Source: Sphaerotilus sulfidivorans
GTDB taxonomy: Bacteria > Pseudomonadota > Gammaproteobacteria > Burkholderiales > Burkholderiaceae_C
Direction: 5' to 3'
Length of the DNA: 45,771 nucleotides
NCBI RefSeq assembly: GCF_013426975.1
Contig: NZ_JACCPY010000029.1
Location: 1-45,771 of the forward strand
Positions 23,499-36,044 of this stretch are shown in pieces; positions within the stretch are counted from its first letter, which is position 1; each line of letters opens with the position of its first letter. The position numbers were made by a program, and so were the translations under genes. Under the pieces are notes generated by a model. That model did no database searches and was not told the DNA's origin. It saw only the letters and a list, made by a program, of their open reading frames with translations.

Positions 23499-25523
23499 TC
23501 AGGGCGCGTCGAAGGGCTGCCGTGCGTTCCACCAGGCCACCACCTGCCGCACCGAAGCCTCGATGCCGAGCTGGGAGTTGTCGAGCCGGAGCGCGTCCTC
23601 GGCCGGTCTCAAGGGGGCGGTCTCACGGGTGCGGTCCCGCTCGTCGCGCGCCTCCAGATCGGCACGAAGGTCGTCGAGGCTAGCAGAAATTCCCTTTGCG
23701 ATCAATTGATTGAGCCGGCGCTCGGCGCGCGCGGCTGCGGTCGCGGTCAGGAAGATCTTCAGGCCGGCGTCGGGGAAGATGACGGTGCCCATGTCACGGC
23801 CGTCGGCCACCAGGCCGGGCAGCTGGCGGAAGCCGCACTGCAGGTCGTAGAGCGCGGCACGCACCGCCGGCCAGGCCGAGATGCGCGAGGCCATCATGCC
23901 CACCGCCTCGTCGCGCAGCTCATCGCTGACATCCTCGCCGGCGAGCAGCACCCGCACGCCCTCGAAGCGCAGCTGCATCGCCCGTGCGGTGGCGGCCAGG
24001 CCCTGCTCGTCGTCGACCGAGACGCCGGCGCGGCGCGCCGCCAGCGCGGTCACCCGGTACAGCGAGCCCGAGTCCAGCGTGTGCCAGCCCAGGCCGGCGG
24101 CCACGCTGGCCGACAGCGTGCCCTTGCCGGAGGCGGTCGGGCCGTCGATGGTGATCACCGGAATGTCGGCCGCGCGGGCCTCGACCACCGAGAACAGCGC
24201 CTCGAAGTAGTCGGGAAAGGTCTTGGCGACGCACTTCGGGTCGAGGATGCGCACCGGCACCGCACGCTCGCCGTCGCCGGCCGGATTCAGCCGGTTGAAG
24301 GCCGCCAGCGACAGGCACATCGCCATGCGGTGGTCGTCGTAGGTGTGGATCGCGGCCGGCTGGAAGCGGGCCAGCGGCTCGACGCGCAGGAAGTCCTCGC
24401 CCTCCTCGACGGTGGCGCCGAGCTTGCGCAGCTCGCAGGCCATCGCGGCGATGCGGTCGGTCTCCTTGACGCGCCAGCTGGCGATGTTGCGCAGCGTCGA
24501 GGGGCCGTCGGCGTAGAGCGCCATCACCGCCAGCGTCATCGCCGCGTCGGGAATGTGGTTGCAGTCGAGGTCGATCGCCTTCAGCGGCCAGGCGCCGCGG
24601 CGGATCTCCAGCGCGTTGGGCTCGGCGCGCACCACCGCGCCCATGGCCTCGGCGGCCTCCTTAAATCGGATGTCGCCCTGGATGGAGGCCGCGCCCACGC
24701 CCTCGATGCGCACCGGCGCATCGACGCCGGCGATCGCGCCCAGCGCGATGAAGTACGACGCCGACGAGGCGTCGCCCTCGACATGCACCTCGCCCGGCGT
24801 GACATAGCGGCTGCCGGCCGGAATGACGAAGCGCTCCCAGCCCTGGCGCTCGACCGCGATGCCGAAGCGCGCCAGCAGGTTCAGCGTGATCTCGATGTAG
24901 GGCTTGGAGATCAGCTCGCCGACCACCTCGATGGTGACGGCGCGGTCGGTCGCCGCCAGCGGCAGCGCCAGCAGCAGCGCGGTCAGGAACTGGCTCGACA
25001 CGTCGCCGCGCACCTTGACGGGTGCCGCCAGATCCAGCGTGCCGCCGGCCACCCGCAGCGGCGGATAGCCTTCGGTGCCCAGGCAGTCGACCGTGCAGCC
25101 CAGGCCGCGCAGCGCGTCGACCAGATCGCCGATCGGGCGCTCGTGCATGCGCTTGACGCCGCCCAGCGTGTAGGCCGCCCCGCCCTGCTGCGTGGCCAGT
25201 ACCGCCAGCGCGGCGGTCAGCGGGCGCATCGCGGTGCCGGCATTGCCCAGGAAGAGTTCGGCCGAGGCCACCCGGGGTCGGCCGGCGAAGCCGGTGATGC
25301 GGGTGAAGCGGCCGTCCTGGACGATGGCGCAGCCCAGCGTGCGCAGCGCCGCCAGCATCACCCGGGTGTCGTCGGAGTCGAGCAGGTCGACCAGCGTCGT
25401 CGTGCCCTCGCTCAGGCCCGCCAGCAGCAGCAGCCGGTTCGAGATGCTCTTGGAGCCGGGCAGCTGCACGGTGCCGGCGGCGTGACCGAGCGGCGGAAGG
25501 TCGAGATGCGGGATCGAGTACAT
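23499..25523 (-). CDS. aroA-cmk: Bifunctional EPSP synthase / cytidylate kinase fusion
   Basis: A 674-residue fusion. Residues 1 to about 445 are 5-enolpyruvylshikimate-3-phosphate synthase, with PGSKSISNR, class I motif [27 protein letters not shown] and DDHRMAM. From about 452 follows CMP kinase, with P-loop [23 protein letters not shown] and [13 protein letters not shown]. The first catalyses the sixth shikimate step; the second phosphorylates CMP/dCMP. There is no stop or start between them, so both parts are made as one chain. In many bacteria the two are adjacent separate genes in front of rpsA; fusion is known in some Burkholderiales. All motifs look active. Confidence 0.95.
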   Translation of the reverse strand: MYSIPHLDLPPLGHAAGTVQLPGSKSISNRLLLLAGLSEGTTTLVDLLDSDDTRVMLAALRTLGCAIVQDGRFTRITGFAGRPRVASAELFLGNAGTAMRPLTAALAVLATQQGGAAYTLGGVKRMHERPIGDLVDALRGLGCTVDCLGTEGYPPLRVAGGTLDLAAPVKVRGDVSSQFLTALLLALPLAATDRAVTIEVVGELISKPYIEITLNLLARFGIAVERQGWERFVIPAGSRYVTPGEVHVEGDASSASYFIALGAIAGVDAPVRIEGVGAASIQGDIRFKEAAEAMGAVVRAEPNALEIRRGAWPLKAIDLDCNHIPDAAMTLAVMALYADGPSTLRNIASWRVKETDRIAAMACELRKLGATVEEGEDFLRVEPLARFQPAAIHTYDDHRMAMCLSLAAFNRLNPAGDGERAVPVRILDPKCVAKTFPDYFEALFSVVEARAADIPVITIDGPTASGKGTLSASVAAGLGWHTLDSGSLYRVTALAARRAGVSVDDEQGLAATARAMQLRFEGVRVLLAGEDVSDELRDEAVGMMASRISAWPAVRAALYDLQCGFRQLPGLVADGRDMGTVIFPDAGLKIFLTATAAARAERRLNQLIAKGISASLDDLRADLEARDERDRTRETAPLRPAEDALRLDNSQLGIEASVRQVVAWWNARQPFDAP

Positions 25524-25567
25524 GCGCGGAGAGTCGAATCTGTCTGCTGCGGGATCAGCCTGGAAAT

Positions 25568-26449
25568 TCAGCGGGCGGTGGCCGGACGGGCATTCATCTG
25601 CCAGCCCGAGCGGCCCTCGGAGGCGGTGCGGATCAGGTCCTCGAGCGCCTCCTGGTTGCCCGAGCGCATCACCACCTCGAAGGCGTCGAGCGCATGGCGC
25701 AGGCGCTGCGACTGCTTGAGCACCTCCTCGCGATTGGCCAGCAGGATGTCGCGCCAGACCGTCGGGTCGCCGGCGGCGATGCGGGTGAAGTCGCGGAAGC
25801 CCGGGCCGGCCAGCGACAGGAACTCGCGCCCGGCCGGCTGCGAGATCACCGCATTGAAATAGGCGAAGGCCAGCAGGTGCGGCAGGTGGCTGACCGCGGC
25901 GAAGGCCGCATCGTGGTTCTCCGGCGTCATGCGCAGCACCTGGCAGCCGATCGCGGCCCAGACGTCGGTGGCCTTCTGCACCATGACCGGATCGGTCTGC
26001 GCCAGCGGCGTGAGAATGACCTGCTTGCCCTGGTAGAGCTGGGCATCGGCATGCTCGACGCCGGCGACCTCCTTGCCGGCGATCGGATGCGCCGGCACGA
26101 AGCTGCCGATGCGCTCGCGCAGCACGCGCCGGGCCACGTCGACCACATCGCGCTTGGTGCTGCCGACATCCATGAACAGCGTGCCGGGCTCGACCATGTG
26201 GCGGATCGCCTTGAAGGTCGCATCGCTGGCGGCCACCGGCACCGAGATCAGCACGATGTCCGAGCCCGAGACCGCCAGCAGCGCCGATTCGGCCGCGATG
26301 TCGATGACGCCGAGCCGGCGCGCCCGCTCCACCGTCGAGGGCGACTTGCTGTAGCCGACCACCCGCTGCACCAGACCGGCGCGCTTGAGGGCCAGCGCGA
26401 AGCTGCCACCCATCAGGCCGCAGCCGATCACCCCGAGTTGATTGAACAT
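25568..26449 (-). CDS. tyrA: Prephenate dehydrogenase
   Basis: A 293-residue TyrA. The Rossmann NAD(P) site is [21 protein letters not shown] near the start, followed by [22 protein letters not shown] with catalytic His, and [12 protein letters not shown] with the second His. It oxidatively decarboxylates prephenate (or arogenate) to the tyrosine precursor. The ATG at 26449 begins MFNQLGVIG; upstream frame is shadow. It is located between pheA and aroA-cmk. In related genomes a hisC-type aminotransferase may sit between pheA and tyrA; here only 29 bases separate them. Confidence 0.96.
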   Translation of the reverse strand: MFNQLGVIGCGLMGGSFALALKRAGLVQRVVGYSKSPSTVERARRLGVIDIAAESALLAVSGSDIVLISVPVAASDATFKAIRHMVEPGTLFMDVGSTKRDVVDVARRVLRERIGSFVPAHPIAGKEVAGVEHADAQLYQGKQVILTPLAQTDPVMVQKATDVWAAIGCQVLRMTPENHDAAFAAVSHLPHLLAFAYFNAVISQPAGREFLSLAGPGFRDFTRIAAGDPTVWRDILLANREEVLKQSQRLRHALDAFEVVMRSGNQEALEDLIRTASEGRSGWQMNARPATAR

Positions 26450-26478
26450 GATTGGAGAACCTGCCGGCAGAGGGGAGA

Positions 26479-27594
26479 TCAGTGGGCGTCGATCGGGTAG
26501 GCCCCGAGCACCTTGAAGAAGGCGCAGGCCTCGCGCAGCTCGTGCATCGCGGTCTGCACCGCCGGCTGCTCGGGATGGCCCTGCAGATCGATGAAGAAGT
26601 AGTACTCCCACTGGCCCGAGCGCGCCGGGCGCGACTCCAGCCGGGTCATCGACACGCCGTGGCGCTTCAGCGGCGCGAGGATGTCGTACATCGCACCGGG
26701 CCGGTTGACCACCGACACGACCAGGCTGGTGCAGTCATGGCCGGAGGCCTGCGGCGCCGGATGGCGGTGCGGGTCGGTGACGATCGCGAAGCGGGTGCGG
26801 TTGTGCGGATCGTTCTGGATCGCCGGGGCGACCACATGCACGCCGTACTCGCTGGCCGCACGCGCGCTGGCGATGCCGGCCAGGCGGCTGTCCTGCGCGG
26901 CCAGGCGCGCGCCCTCGGCGTTGCTGGAGACCGGCCGGCGCTCGGCATGCGGCAGGTGCAGCGACAGCCAGTCGTGGCACTGCGCCAGCGCCTGCGGGTG
27001 CGCGCAGACCGCCTCGATGCCGTCGAGCGCGTTCTCCTTGCGCAGCAGGTTGTGGCGCACGAACAGGCTGGTCTCGCCGATGATGAACAGCGGCGTGGTC
27101 AGGAAGATGTCGAGCGAGCGCGCCACCATGCCCTCGGTCGAGTTCTCGACCGGCACCACGCCGAAGTCGGCCACGCCGGCCGAGGTGTTGCGGAAGACCT
27201 CGTCGATGCTGGCGCACGGCACGCGCACGATGGACGAGCCGAAGAAGCCCAGCGCCGCCTCCTCGCTGAAGGTGCCGGCCGGACCGAGATAGGCCACCCG
27301 GGTGGGCGTCTCCAGCGCGCGGCAGGCGCTCATGATCTCGCGCCAGATCGGCGCCACGCTCTCGTTCTTCAGCGGCCCCGGGTTGAACTGCTTCAGGCCG
27401 TCGATGACCTGCGCCTCGCGCTCCGGACGGAAGACGACCGAGCCTTCCCTCTTCTTGATCTCGCCGACCTCCTGCGCCAGGCGAGCGCGGCGGTTGAGCA
27501 TCGCGATCAGCTCGCGGTCGAGCGCGTCGATGCGGTCGCGCAGCTCCGGCAGCGTCGGAGCGAGCGACGCGGCGTCGTGGTCGGGCGTGGTCAT
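26479..27594 (-). CDS. pheA: Bifunctional chorismate mutase / prephenate dehydratase
   Basis: A 371-residue P-protein. An AroQ-type chorismate mutase domain covers residues 1-95 ([20 protein letters not shown]). The prephenate dehydratase domain runs from about 98 to 280 ([26 protein letters not shown], and NRTRFAIV with the catalytic Thr-Arg-Phe). A regulatory ACT domain covers about 290-365, with [16 protein letters not shown] and the ESRP motif that binds phenylalanine, so feedback inhibition by Phe is expected. All key residues are intact. It lies between serC and tyrA in the supraoperon. Confidence 0.97.
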   Translation of the reverse strand: MTTPDHDAASLAPTLPELRDRIDALDRELIAMLNRRARLAQEVGEIKKREGSVVFRPEREAQVIDGLKQFNPGPLKNESVAPIWREIMSACRALETPTRVAYLGPAGTFSEEAALGFFGSSIVRVPCASIDEVFRNTSAGVADFGVVPVENSTEGMVARSLDIFLTTPLFIIGETSLFVRHNLLRKENALDGIEAVCAHPQALAQCHDWLSLHLPHAERRPVSSNAEGARLAAQDSRLAGIASARAASEYGVHVVAPAIQNDPHNRTRFAIVTDPHRHPAPQASGHDCTSLVVSVVNRPGAMYDILAPLKRHGVSMTRLESRPARSGQWEYYFFIDLQGHPEQPAVQTAMHELREACAFFKVLGAYPIDAH

Positions 27595-27634
27595 GGCAGA
27601 AGAGTCCCGGTCTTGTGGGGGTCGAGGAGTCGGA

Positions 27635-28741
27635 TCAGCCGCGGGCGGCGGCGAAGGTGCGCAGATAGTCCACCAGCGCCTGCACGCCGGCCAGCGGCAT
27701 GGCGTTGTAGATCGAGGCGCGCATGCCGCCGACGCTCTTGTGGCCCTTGAGCTGCAGCAGGCCGCGCTCCTGCGCGCCCTTGAGGAAGTCGGCGTTGAGC
27801 GACTCGTCGCGCAGCTGGAAGGGCACGTTCATGCGCGAGCGGCAGGCCGGATCGATGCGGTTGACATAGAAGCCCGCGCCCGCGCCGTCCAGGTAGCCGT
27901 AGAGCAGCCCGGCCTTCTCGATCGCGCGGCGCTCCATCTCGGCCACGCCGCCCTGGCGCTTGATCCACTGGAACACCAGCCCGGCGATGTAGATGCCGTA
28001 GGTCGGCGGCGTGTTGTACATCGAGGCGTTGTCGGCCACCAGCCTGTAGTCGAAGGCGCTCGGGCAGATCGCCAGCGCGTGGCCGAGCAGGTCCTCGCGC
28101 ACGATGACGATGGTGACGCCCGCCGGGCCGATGTTCTTCTGCGCGCCGGCGAAGGCCAGGCCCACCCGCGACCAGTCGATCGTGCGCGACAGGATGTGCG
28201 AGGAGCAGTCGATCACCAGCTCGGCCGTGCTGCCCAGGGCAGCCAGGTCCGGCAGCGTCTGGAACTCGACGCCGTGGATGGTCTCGTTGCTGCAGAGGTG
28301 CACATAGCGTGCGTCCGCGCGCAGCGCCCAGCCGGCCGCCGCCGGAATCGACAGGTGGCCGCCCTCGGCGTTGCTGGCCGCGACCTTCGCGTCGCAGTAG
28401 CGCTGCGCCTCCTTGGCCGACTTCTGCGACCAGGCGCCGGTGACGACGAAGTCGGCCGCGCCGCCCCGCGACAGGTTCAGCGGCACGATCGCGTTCTCGG
28501 CCAGGCCGCCGCCCTGCATGAACAGGATGCGGAAGTCCGCCGGCACCGCCAGCAGCTCGCGCAGGTCGGCCTCGGCCGCCTCGGCGATCGAGATGAACTC
28601 GCGCCCGCGGTGGCTCATCTCCATCACGCTCATGCCCGAGCCGTGCCAGTCGAGCATCTCGGCCGCAGCCTGCTGCAGGACCTCCTCGGGCAGCGCCGCA
28701 GGGCCGGCGGAGAAGTTGTAGGGGCGCGCAGTCATCGTCAT
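27635..28741 (-). CDS. serC: Phosphoserine aminotransferase
   Basis: A 368-residue SerC. It starts with [18 protein letters not shown], contains [24 protein letters not shown] and the PLP lysine in [11 protein letters not shown]. It converts 3-phosphohydroxypyruvate to phosphoserine and also serves pyridoxine synthesis. Length and motifs are standard. It is placed after the DUF2059 gene and before pheA, matching the gyrA-serC-pheA order of beta- and gammaproteobacteria. Confidence 0.97.
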   Translation of the reverse strand: MTMTARPYNFSAGPAALPEEVLQQAAAEMLDWHGSGMSVMEMSHRGREFISIAEAAEADLRELLAVPADFRILFMQGGGLAENAIVPLNLSRGGAADFVVTGAWSQKSAKEAQRYCDAKVAASNAEGGHLSIPAAAGWALRADARYVHLCSNETIHGVEFQTLPDLAALGSTAELVIDCSSHILSRTIDWSRVGLAFAGAQKNIGPAGVTIVIVREDLLGHALAICPSAFDYRLVADNASMYNTPPTYGIYIAGLVFQWIKRQGGVAEMERRAIEKAGLLYGYLDGAGAGFYVNRIDPACRSRMNVPFQLRDESLNADFLKGAQERGLLQLKGHKSVGGMRASIYNAMPLAGVQALVDYLRTFAAARG

Positions 28742-28768
28742 CGTCGGCTCAGGAGGTCTTCAGGAGAG

Positions 28769-29352
28769 TCACTTCTTCGCCGGCGCCGAGGCCGGCGGCT
28801 GCACGCCCAGGCGGGTGCTGATGCTGCGGTCGAGCGCCTGCAGCTTGGGCTCGACGGCCGCGCGGGTGTCGGCCACCAGCTTCTCGGACATGCCCTTCTG
28901 GATGTCGGGCGTCATCTGCTGGTAGCGGCGCACCACCGGCGACTCCAGCCAGGCGACCAGCTGCTTGAGCTCGTCTTCGGTGAAGCGCTCGTCGAGCAGC
29001 GCGCCCATCACGCCCGGCGCGGCCTTCTGCGCACGCTCGCGCACGATCGGCGTGGCCTCCTCGACATACTTGCGCACGTCGGCCTGGATCTCCTTGGCCA
29101 GCGCCTCGCGCTTTTCCGGCGCGACGCGGGTCTGCAGGATCATGCCGGCCTGCTGCATCAGCGCCATCGCCGGCTGCTCGACCAGGCTGCGGGCGATGCC
29201 GTCGATGCCGCCCTGCTGCAGCGAGATGACCTTGGCGATCAGCTCCTTCTTGGCCGGGCTCGGCTCGGCGGCCTGCGCCGGCAGCGCCGCCAGCAGCACC
29301 AGCGTCGCGGCAGGAATCAGCGCCAGGCGACGCAGAGTGGACAGGCAAGTCA

Positions 29353-29353
<1 letters not shown>
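28769..29353 (-). CDS. DUF2059 periplasmic protein
   Basis: A 194-residue exported protein. A signal peptide (RRLALIPAATLVLLAALPAQA, cut before AEPSPAKK) is followed by an all-helical DUF2059 domain with the typical DERFTEDELKQLVAWLESPV region and PVVRRYQQMTPDIQ. The function of DUF2059 is not established. Its ATG shares one base with the gyrA stop (TGATG), so it is translationally coupled to gyrase, and it stands between gyrA and serC as in many Burkholderiales. Confidence 0.88.
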
Positions 29354-32037
<2,684 letters not shown>

Positions 32038-32190
32038 GCGGTCGGGCCGTTGCACAGCGGGGACGCCCACAAAAGCACTGCAGCGCCGGGGCATCGAACC
32101 CGCCATTCTACGATCCGCGCAATGTCGTCATCGCGCAACAGCACTGTCCCGGGGCGTCTTCCTGTGGCACAGGGCGGCAAACCGCATATG

Positions 32191-32197
32191 GCACAAT
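32191..32197 (+). promoter_or_regulatory. Possible extended -10 element of ompA
   Basis: TGGCACAAT (32189-32197) resembles TGn-TATAAT, about 100 bases before the ompA ATG, in the gap shared with the divergent gyrA gene. No convincing -35 is visible. Weak call. Confidence 0.3.
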
Positions 32198-32299
32198 GAA
32201 TTTGTCGGTCCCTGGTGCCGCGCTCTCATCGGCAAGCTTGGGCCGCCGTCTTTTCTGCATCTTGCAGCCCGATCTGCGGCTTTTCTCGAGAGGAGAACC

Positions 32300-32971
32300 A
32301 TGAACAAACTCAACAAGGTTGCACTGCTGTTCGCGTCGGCCGCTCTCGCCGCCTGTGCGACCGGTGGCTCGACCTCCGGTGCCGTCGACAACTGGCGCGC
32401 TGCCGATGGCACCGTGCTGAAGAACGGCACGAACGAACTGTGCTGGCGTGATGCCAACTGGACGCCGCAGACCGGCGTGCAAGGCTGCGACGGCGTTCCG
32501 GCTCCGAAGCCCGCTCCGGCTCCGGCCCCCGCTCCGGCTCCGGCTCCCGCTGTCGTTCCGCCGACTCCGGCTCCGAAGCCCGTTCCGGTCCCCGTCCCGG
32601 CCGCTCCGGTCAGCGAGAAGGTCACCTTCGCCGCCGACGCGTTCTTCGACTTCGACAAGGCGGTCCTGAAGAAGGACGCCGGTGCCAAGCTCGACGATCT
32701 GGTCAGCAAGGTCAAGGGCGTGAACCTGGAAGTCATCATCGCCGTCGGCCACACCGACAGCCGTGGCTCCGACGCCTACAACCAGAAGCTGTCGCTGCGC
32801 CGCGCCGAAGCCGTCAAGAAGTACCTGGTCGGCAAGGGCATCGAAGCCAACCGCGTCTACACCGAAGGCAAGGGCGAGAAGCAGCCCGTCGCCGACAACA
32901 AGACCGACGAAGGCCGCGCGAAGAACCGCCGCGTGGAGATCGAGGTCGTCGGCACCCGCACCAAGAAGTAA
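32300..32971 (+). CDS. ompA: OmpA-family outer membrane protein
   Basis: A 223-residue protein. A signal peptide ends in LAAC ([12 protein letters not shown]), which could be a lipoprotein lipobox. A short domain with two Cys (ELCWRDANW and QGCDG) follows, then a long Pro/Ala linker (about residues 68-100). The peptidoglycan-binding OmpA-C domain has [34 protein letters not shown], and the terminal NRRVEIEVV. There is no eight-stranded barrel, so it is a peptidoglycan-associated anchor rather than a porin. An AGGAG ribosome site precedes ATG 32300. Codon use is strongly biased, fitting an abundant protein. A strong terminator follows. Confidence 0.92.
   Translation: MNKLNKVALLFASAALAACATGGSTSGAVDNWRAADGTVLKNGTNELCWRDANWTPQTGVQGCDGVPAPKPAPAPAPAPAPAPAVVPPTPAPKPVPVPVPAAPVSEKVTFAADAFFDFDKAVLKKDAGAKLDDLVSKVKGVNLEVIIAVGHTDSRGSDAYNQKLSLRRAEAVKKYLVGKGIEANRVYTEGKGEKQPVADNKTDEGRAKNRRVEIEVVGTRTKK
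32505..32602 (+). repeat. GCTCCG-type tandem repeats in the ompA linker
   Basis: Imperfect six-base units GCTCCG/GCCCCC encode repeated Ala-Pro pairs and two copies of a PAPKP-V/A-P segment (GGCTCCGAAGCCCG occurs twice). Such tracts can vary in length by slippage, changing the distance between the N-terminal part and the peptidoglycan domain. Confidence 0.65.
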
Positions 32972-32993
32972 GCAGTTCGCTGCTCGCTCCGAG

Positions 32994-33017
32994 AACCCCG
33001 CCCCGGCGGGGTTTTTT
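32994..33017 (+). terminator. Rho-independent terminator of ompA
   Basis: AACCCCGC-CCCG-GCGGGGTT followed by a six-T run. It starts 23 bases after the ompA stop and ends 32 bases before ubiG, so ompA is a separate unit from ubiG-gph. Confidence 0.92.
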
Positions 33018-33048
33018 CTTGCCTGTCCGATTTCGCTACCATCGCCGG

Positions 33049-33759
33049 ATGATGCAGAACGCCGACCCCAAGGAGCTCGCCAAGTTCAGCGAGCTGGCCC
33101 ACAAGTGGTGGGACCCGGAGAGCGAGTTTCGCCCGCTCCACCAGATCAACCCGCTGCGGCTCGAGTGGATCGAGCAGTGCGCAGGCTCGCTCGACGGCCG
33201 TCAGGTCGTCGATGTGGGCTGCGGTGGCGGCATCCTCAGCGAGGCGATGGCCCGACGCGGTGCGCAGGTGCTGGGCGTCGATCTGGCTGAACGCTCGCTG
33301 AAGGTCGCGCAGCTGCATGCGATGGAGGCCGGTCTGCAGAACGTGCAGTACCGCGAGGTCGCCGCCGAGGCGCTGGCCGCCGAGATGCCGGGCCGCTTCG
33401 ATGTGGTGACCTGCATGGAGATGATCGAGCATGTGCCCGATCCCGGCGCGATCGTCGAGGCCTGCGCGAAGCTGGTGCGCCCGGGCGGCTGGGTCTTCCT
33501 GTCGACGCTGAACCGCAACCCGAAGTCCTTCCTGTTCGCGATCGTCGGCGCCGAGTATGTGCTGAACCTGCTGCCACGAGGCACCCACGAATACGCCAAG
33601 TTCATCCGGCCGAGCGAGCTGGCCTCCTGGTGCCGCCACTGCGGCCTGGACCTGCAGCACACCCGCGGCCTGGAATACAACCCGCTGACCCGCCGCTACT
33701 GGCTCAGCGGCGACACCAGCGTCAACTACATGATCGCCTGCCGCAAGGAAGCACAGTGA
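33049..33759 (+). CDS. ubiG: Ubiquinone biosynthesis O-methyltransferase
   Basis: A 236-residue SAM-dependent methyltransferase for both O-methylation steps of ubiquinone synthesis. It begins with [26 protein letters not shown], the strongly conserved UbiG N-terminus, and has the SAM site [16 protein letters not shown] (about residues 53-68) and [10 protein letters not shown]. Two ATGs in tandem (33049, 33052) are possible starts. Its TGA overlaps the GTG start of gph (GTGA), indicating coupling. The ompA-ubiG-gph order next to gyrA is typical of Burkholderiales. Confidence 0.96.
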   Translation: MMQNADPKELAKFSELAHKWWDPESEFRPLHQINPLRLEWIEQCAGSLDGRQVVDVGCGGGILSEAMARRGAQVLGVDLAERSLKVAQLHAMEAGLQNVQYREVAAEALAAEMPGRFDVVTCMEMIEHVPDPGAIVEACAKLVRPGGWVFLSTLNRNPKSFLFAIVGAEYVLNLLPRGTHEYAKFIRPSELASWCRHCGLDLQHTRGLEYNPLTRRYWLSGDTSVNYMIACRKEAQ

Positions 33760-34430
33760 GCCACGATCGTCCTGTCCATGCGGTCTTGTTCGATCTTGAC
33801 GGCACCCTGGTCGACAGTGCACTGGATCTCGGCGGCGCAGGCAACGATCTGCGCGAGCGCCGCGGCCTGCCGCCGCTGCCGCTGGAGGTCTTCCGGCCGC
33901 TGACCGGCACCGGCGCCCGCGGCATGCTGCGGGTGGCGCTGGGCACCACGCCGGAGGATGCGGATTTCGAGGCGCTGAAGGACGAGTATCTGGCGATCTA
34001 CGCCACGCGCCTGACCCGGCTGACACGGGTATTCGACGCGATGGCGCCGGTGCTCGACGCGCTGGACGCCGCCGCCCTGCCCTGGGGCATCGTCACCAAC
34101 AAGCACAGCCGCTTCGCCGAGCCGGTCGTCGCCGGCACCGGTCTGGCCACGCGCAGCCGGGTGCTGGTCTGCGGCGACACCACCGCGCGCGCCAAGCCCT
34201 TTCCCGATCCGCTGCTGGAGGCCGCGCGCCGTCTGGCGGTCGATCCGGCGCACTGCCTCTATGTCGGCGACGATCTGCGCGACATCCAGGCCGGCCAGGC
34301 CGCGGGCATGGGCACGGTGGCCGCCGCCTGGGGCTATCTGGGCGACGGCGAGCCGATCGAGGCCTGGGGCGCAGACCATCTCGCACGCACGCCCGCCGGA
34401 CTGCTCGAGGCGCTGCTGCCCGGCCGCTGA
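33756..34430 (+). CDS. gph: Phosphoglycolate phosphatase
   Basis: A 224-residue HAD-family phosphatase. The nucleophile motif is [15 protein letters not shown] (about residues 11-25), motif II is WGIVTNKH, and motifs III/IV are [12 protein letters not shown] and [12 protein letters not shown]. It hydrolyses 2-phosphoglycolate arising from DNA repair or RubisCO. No ATG fits; the GTG at 33756, which overlaps the ubiG stop, gives the correct N-terminus just before the HAD motif. Confidence 0.93.
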   Translation: MSHDRPVHAVLFDLDGTLVDSALDLGGAGNDLRERRGLPPLPLEVFRPLTGTGARGMLRVALGTTPEDADFEALKDEYLAIYATRLTRLTRVFDAMAPVLDALDAAALPWGIVTNKHSRFAEPVVAGTGLATRSRVLVCGDTTARAKPFPDPLLEAARRLAVDPAHCLYVGDDLRDIQAGQAAGMGTVAAAWGYLGDGEPIEAWGADHLARTPAGLLEALLPGR

Positions 34431-34438
34431 GCAGATGA

Positions 34439-34447
34439 TGCTAAGAT
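34439..34447 (+). promoter_or_regulatory. Extended -10 promoter of ssrA
   Basis: TGCTAAGAT matches an extended -10 (TGn-TATAAT), ending 11 bases before the mature tmRNA 5' end. It lies just after the gph stop, so ssrA has its own start within the 27-base gap. The -35 region would fall in the end of gph and is not conserved. Confidence 0.45.
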
Positions 34448-34457
34448 GACGGATTCA

Positions 34458-34829
34458 GGGGCCGACCTGGTTTCGACGTGGGTGCGGAATCGGAGCAGGG
34501 CATGCCGAGCACCAGTTCGCTCGTAAAACCACTGGAAACAAAGTAACTGCGAACGACGAACGTTTCGCCCTCGCCGCTTAACACCGGTGAGCCTCTCAAC
34601 GGTTGGCCGATGGGCCGGGCCTGAGATCGCAAGGTCAAGGGCTGAGAGGTCATTCACATTGGCTGGATCTGAGCCGGGTCACACGGTTCAGGTCGAGATC
34701 TCGTGACTGGCGTGTCCAAGAGGGTGTTCCTGCCCGCTTGGCGCGTGAGACTCAAATCAGAGAACTACGCATGTAGAACTGCCTGAGGATGGCTTGCGGA
34801 CGGGGGTTCAATTCCCCCCGGCTCCACCA
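34458..34829 (+). ncRNA. ssrA: Transfer-messenger RNA (tmRNA)
   Basis: A 372-base tmRNA that rescues stalled ribosomes with SmpB and tags the product for proteolysis. The 5' GGGGCCG (34458-34464) pairs with CGGCTCC (34819-34825), followed by A and the encoded CCA. The tRNA-like T-arm GGGGGTTCAATTCCCCC and the conserved 5' ACCTGGTTTCGACG are present. The tag reading frame is 34549-34581 and encodes ANDERFALAA then TAA, a betaproteobacterial tag. The resume region is GTAACTGC before the GCG. The 3' end is a common integration site for islands. Confidence 0.97.
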
Positions 34830-34871
34830 TTCAAGGTTCCGTGATAGCTCGCAAGCGTTCGCGGCACCATC

Positions 34872-34910
34872 AAAAAGCCCTAGAGAATCAACGCTCTAGG
34901 GCTTTTTCTT
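34872..34910 (+). terminator. Rho-independent terminator of ssrA
   Basis: AAAAAGCCCTAGAG-AATCAACG-CTCTAGGGCTTTTT is a perfect 14-base-pair stem ending in a T-run, 43 bases after the tmRNA CCA. The A and T runs make it usable on both strands. Confidence 0.92.
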
Positions 34911-34968
34911 TGCCCGCTTGCGCCCGCATCTGTTCGCTACCAACCGCGCCCCGTCTGCGGTAACTTCT

Positions 34969-34997
34969 GCAGTAACCGCCCCTCGTGGGGTTACTGC
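34969..34997. repeat. Inverted repeat downstream of ssrA
   Basis: GCAGTAACC and GGTTACTGC are perfect 9-base inverted arms separated by 11 bases (GCCCCTCGTGG). Another GGTAAC copy lies just upstream at 34959-34964. It sits between the ssrA terminator and a broken response regulator. It could be left from an integrated element or be an operator. No T-run follows. Confidence 0.35.
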
Positions 34998-35006
34998 ACC
35001 CATACC

Positions 35007-35305
35007 GCGACACCTGCTGACGGACCTGGAGCTGATGCTGTCGGCGCTCGGAGCGGTCGAGGACCGGGTCGCCGGGCTGCGGCTCGGCGCCGACGACTCG
35101 CTGGCCAAGCCTGATGAGCGCGCCGGGCCGGCTGTTCAGCCGCGAGCGCATCCTCTCCAATGTCTGGGGCGCCAGCGAGGATCCGCTGACGAATGTCGTC
35201 GACGTCTACATCCGCCGGCTGCGCGCCAAGATCGACGAGGGCCACGCCCGGCCGCTGATCCACACGGTGCGCGGCCTGGGCTACCGGCTGGAGGCGCCGG
35301 CCTGA
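35007..35305 (+). pseudogene. Wreck of an OmpR-family response regulator
   Basis: Two pieces of one gene remain in different frames. Frame 1 at about 35020-35113 encodes LMLSALGAVEDRVAGLRLGA and then DDSLAKP. This is the end of a receiver domain, normally LxLTALGxVEDRVxGLxxGADDYLxKPF with the switch Lys-Pro. Frame 2 from 35114 encodes LFSRERILSNVWG and VVDVYIRRLRAKID, ending [14 protein letters not shown], the winged-helix C-terminus. The phosphorylated Asp half and about 60 residues between the parts are gone, with a frame change. No histidine kinase gene remains. The 63-residue ATG frame alone would be a DNA-binding stub and is probably not functional. Confidence 0.8.
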
Positions 35306-35324
35306 GGCGAAGATCGAACGAAGG

Positions 35325-35987
35325 TCAGAACGTCAGCGTGCGCACGCCCTCCGACGTGCCCAGCAGGCAGACGCTGGCCTTGTTGCGGGCGAAGATGCCC
35401 ACCGTGACCACGCCCGGCCACTGGCTGATGTCGGCCTCCATCGCGGCCGGGTCGGTGATCTTCAGGCCGCGCACGTCCAGGATGTGGCAGCCGTTGTCGG
35501 TGACGCAGCCGGCGCGCAGCGTCGCCTCGCCGCCGTACTGCGCCTTCAGGCGGCGCGCCACCTGGACCGCCGCCATCGGGATCACCTCGACCGGCAGCGG
35601 GAAGCGGCCCATCACCTCGACCAGCTTGCTCTCGTCGGCGATGCAGATGAAGCGCTCGGCCAGATCGGCGACGATCTTCTCGCGCGTCAGCGCCGCGCCG
35701 CCGCCCTTGATCATGTTGCCCCGGGGATCGACCTCGTCGGCGCCGTCGATGTAGACCGGCAGCGACTCGACCTCGCAGGCCTCCAGCACCGGAATGCCCA
35801 GCGCCTTCAGGCGCTCGGTCGACGCCACCGAGCTGGAGACGGCGCCGCGGATCCGGTCCTTGATCGCGGCCAGCGCATCGATGAACTTGTTGACGGTCGA
35901 GCCGGTGCCGACACCGACGATGGCGCCCGCGGGCACGTACTGCACGGCCGCCTGGCCGACGAGGGTCTTGAGTTCGTCCTGGGTCAT
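35325..35987 (-). CDS. rpiA: Ribose-5-phosphate isomerase A
   Basis: A 220-residue RpiA that interconverts ribose-5-phosphate and ribulose-5-phosphate. Key motifs are [41 protein letters not shown] with catalytic Asp, [16 protein letters not shown] with Glu and Lys, and the ending TLTF. ATG 35987 gives the standard N-terminus [11 protein letters not shown]; the long upstream frame is an antisense shadow of pyrD. No good Shine-Dalgarno is visible. It is divergent from pyrD across 57 bases. Confidence 0.96.
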   Translation of the reverse strand: MTQDELKTLVGQAAVQYVPAGAIVGVGTGSTVNKFIDALAAIKDRIRGAVSSSVASTERLKALGIPVLEACEVESLPVYIDGADEVDPRGNMIKGGGAALTREKIVADLAERFICIADESKLVEVMGRFPLPVEVIPMAAVQVARRLKAQYGGEATLRAGCVTDNGCHILDVRGLKITDPAAMEADISQWPGVVTVGIFARNKASVCLLGTSEGVRTLTF

Positions 35988-36044
35988 GGGAGGAATCTTC
36001 GGGAGAGTTCGGGGAAGGGTTGTGATCGGGGACAATTCACGATT

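Noticed and set aside
35114-35305. A functional 63-residue DNA-binding protein
   Set aside because: It is only the winged-helix end of a response regulator whose receiver remnant is in another frame directly upstream.
34458-35325. An integrated genomic island at the ssrA 3' end
   Set aside because: No integrase gene and no second copy of the ssrA 3' end is present before rpiA; only a possible scar remains.
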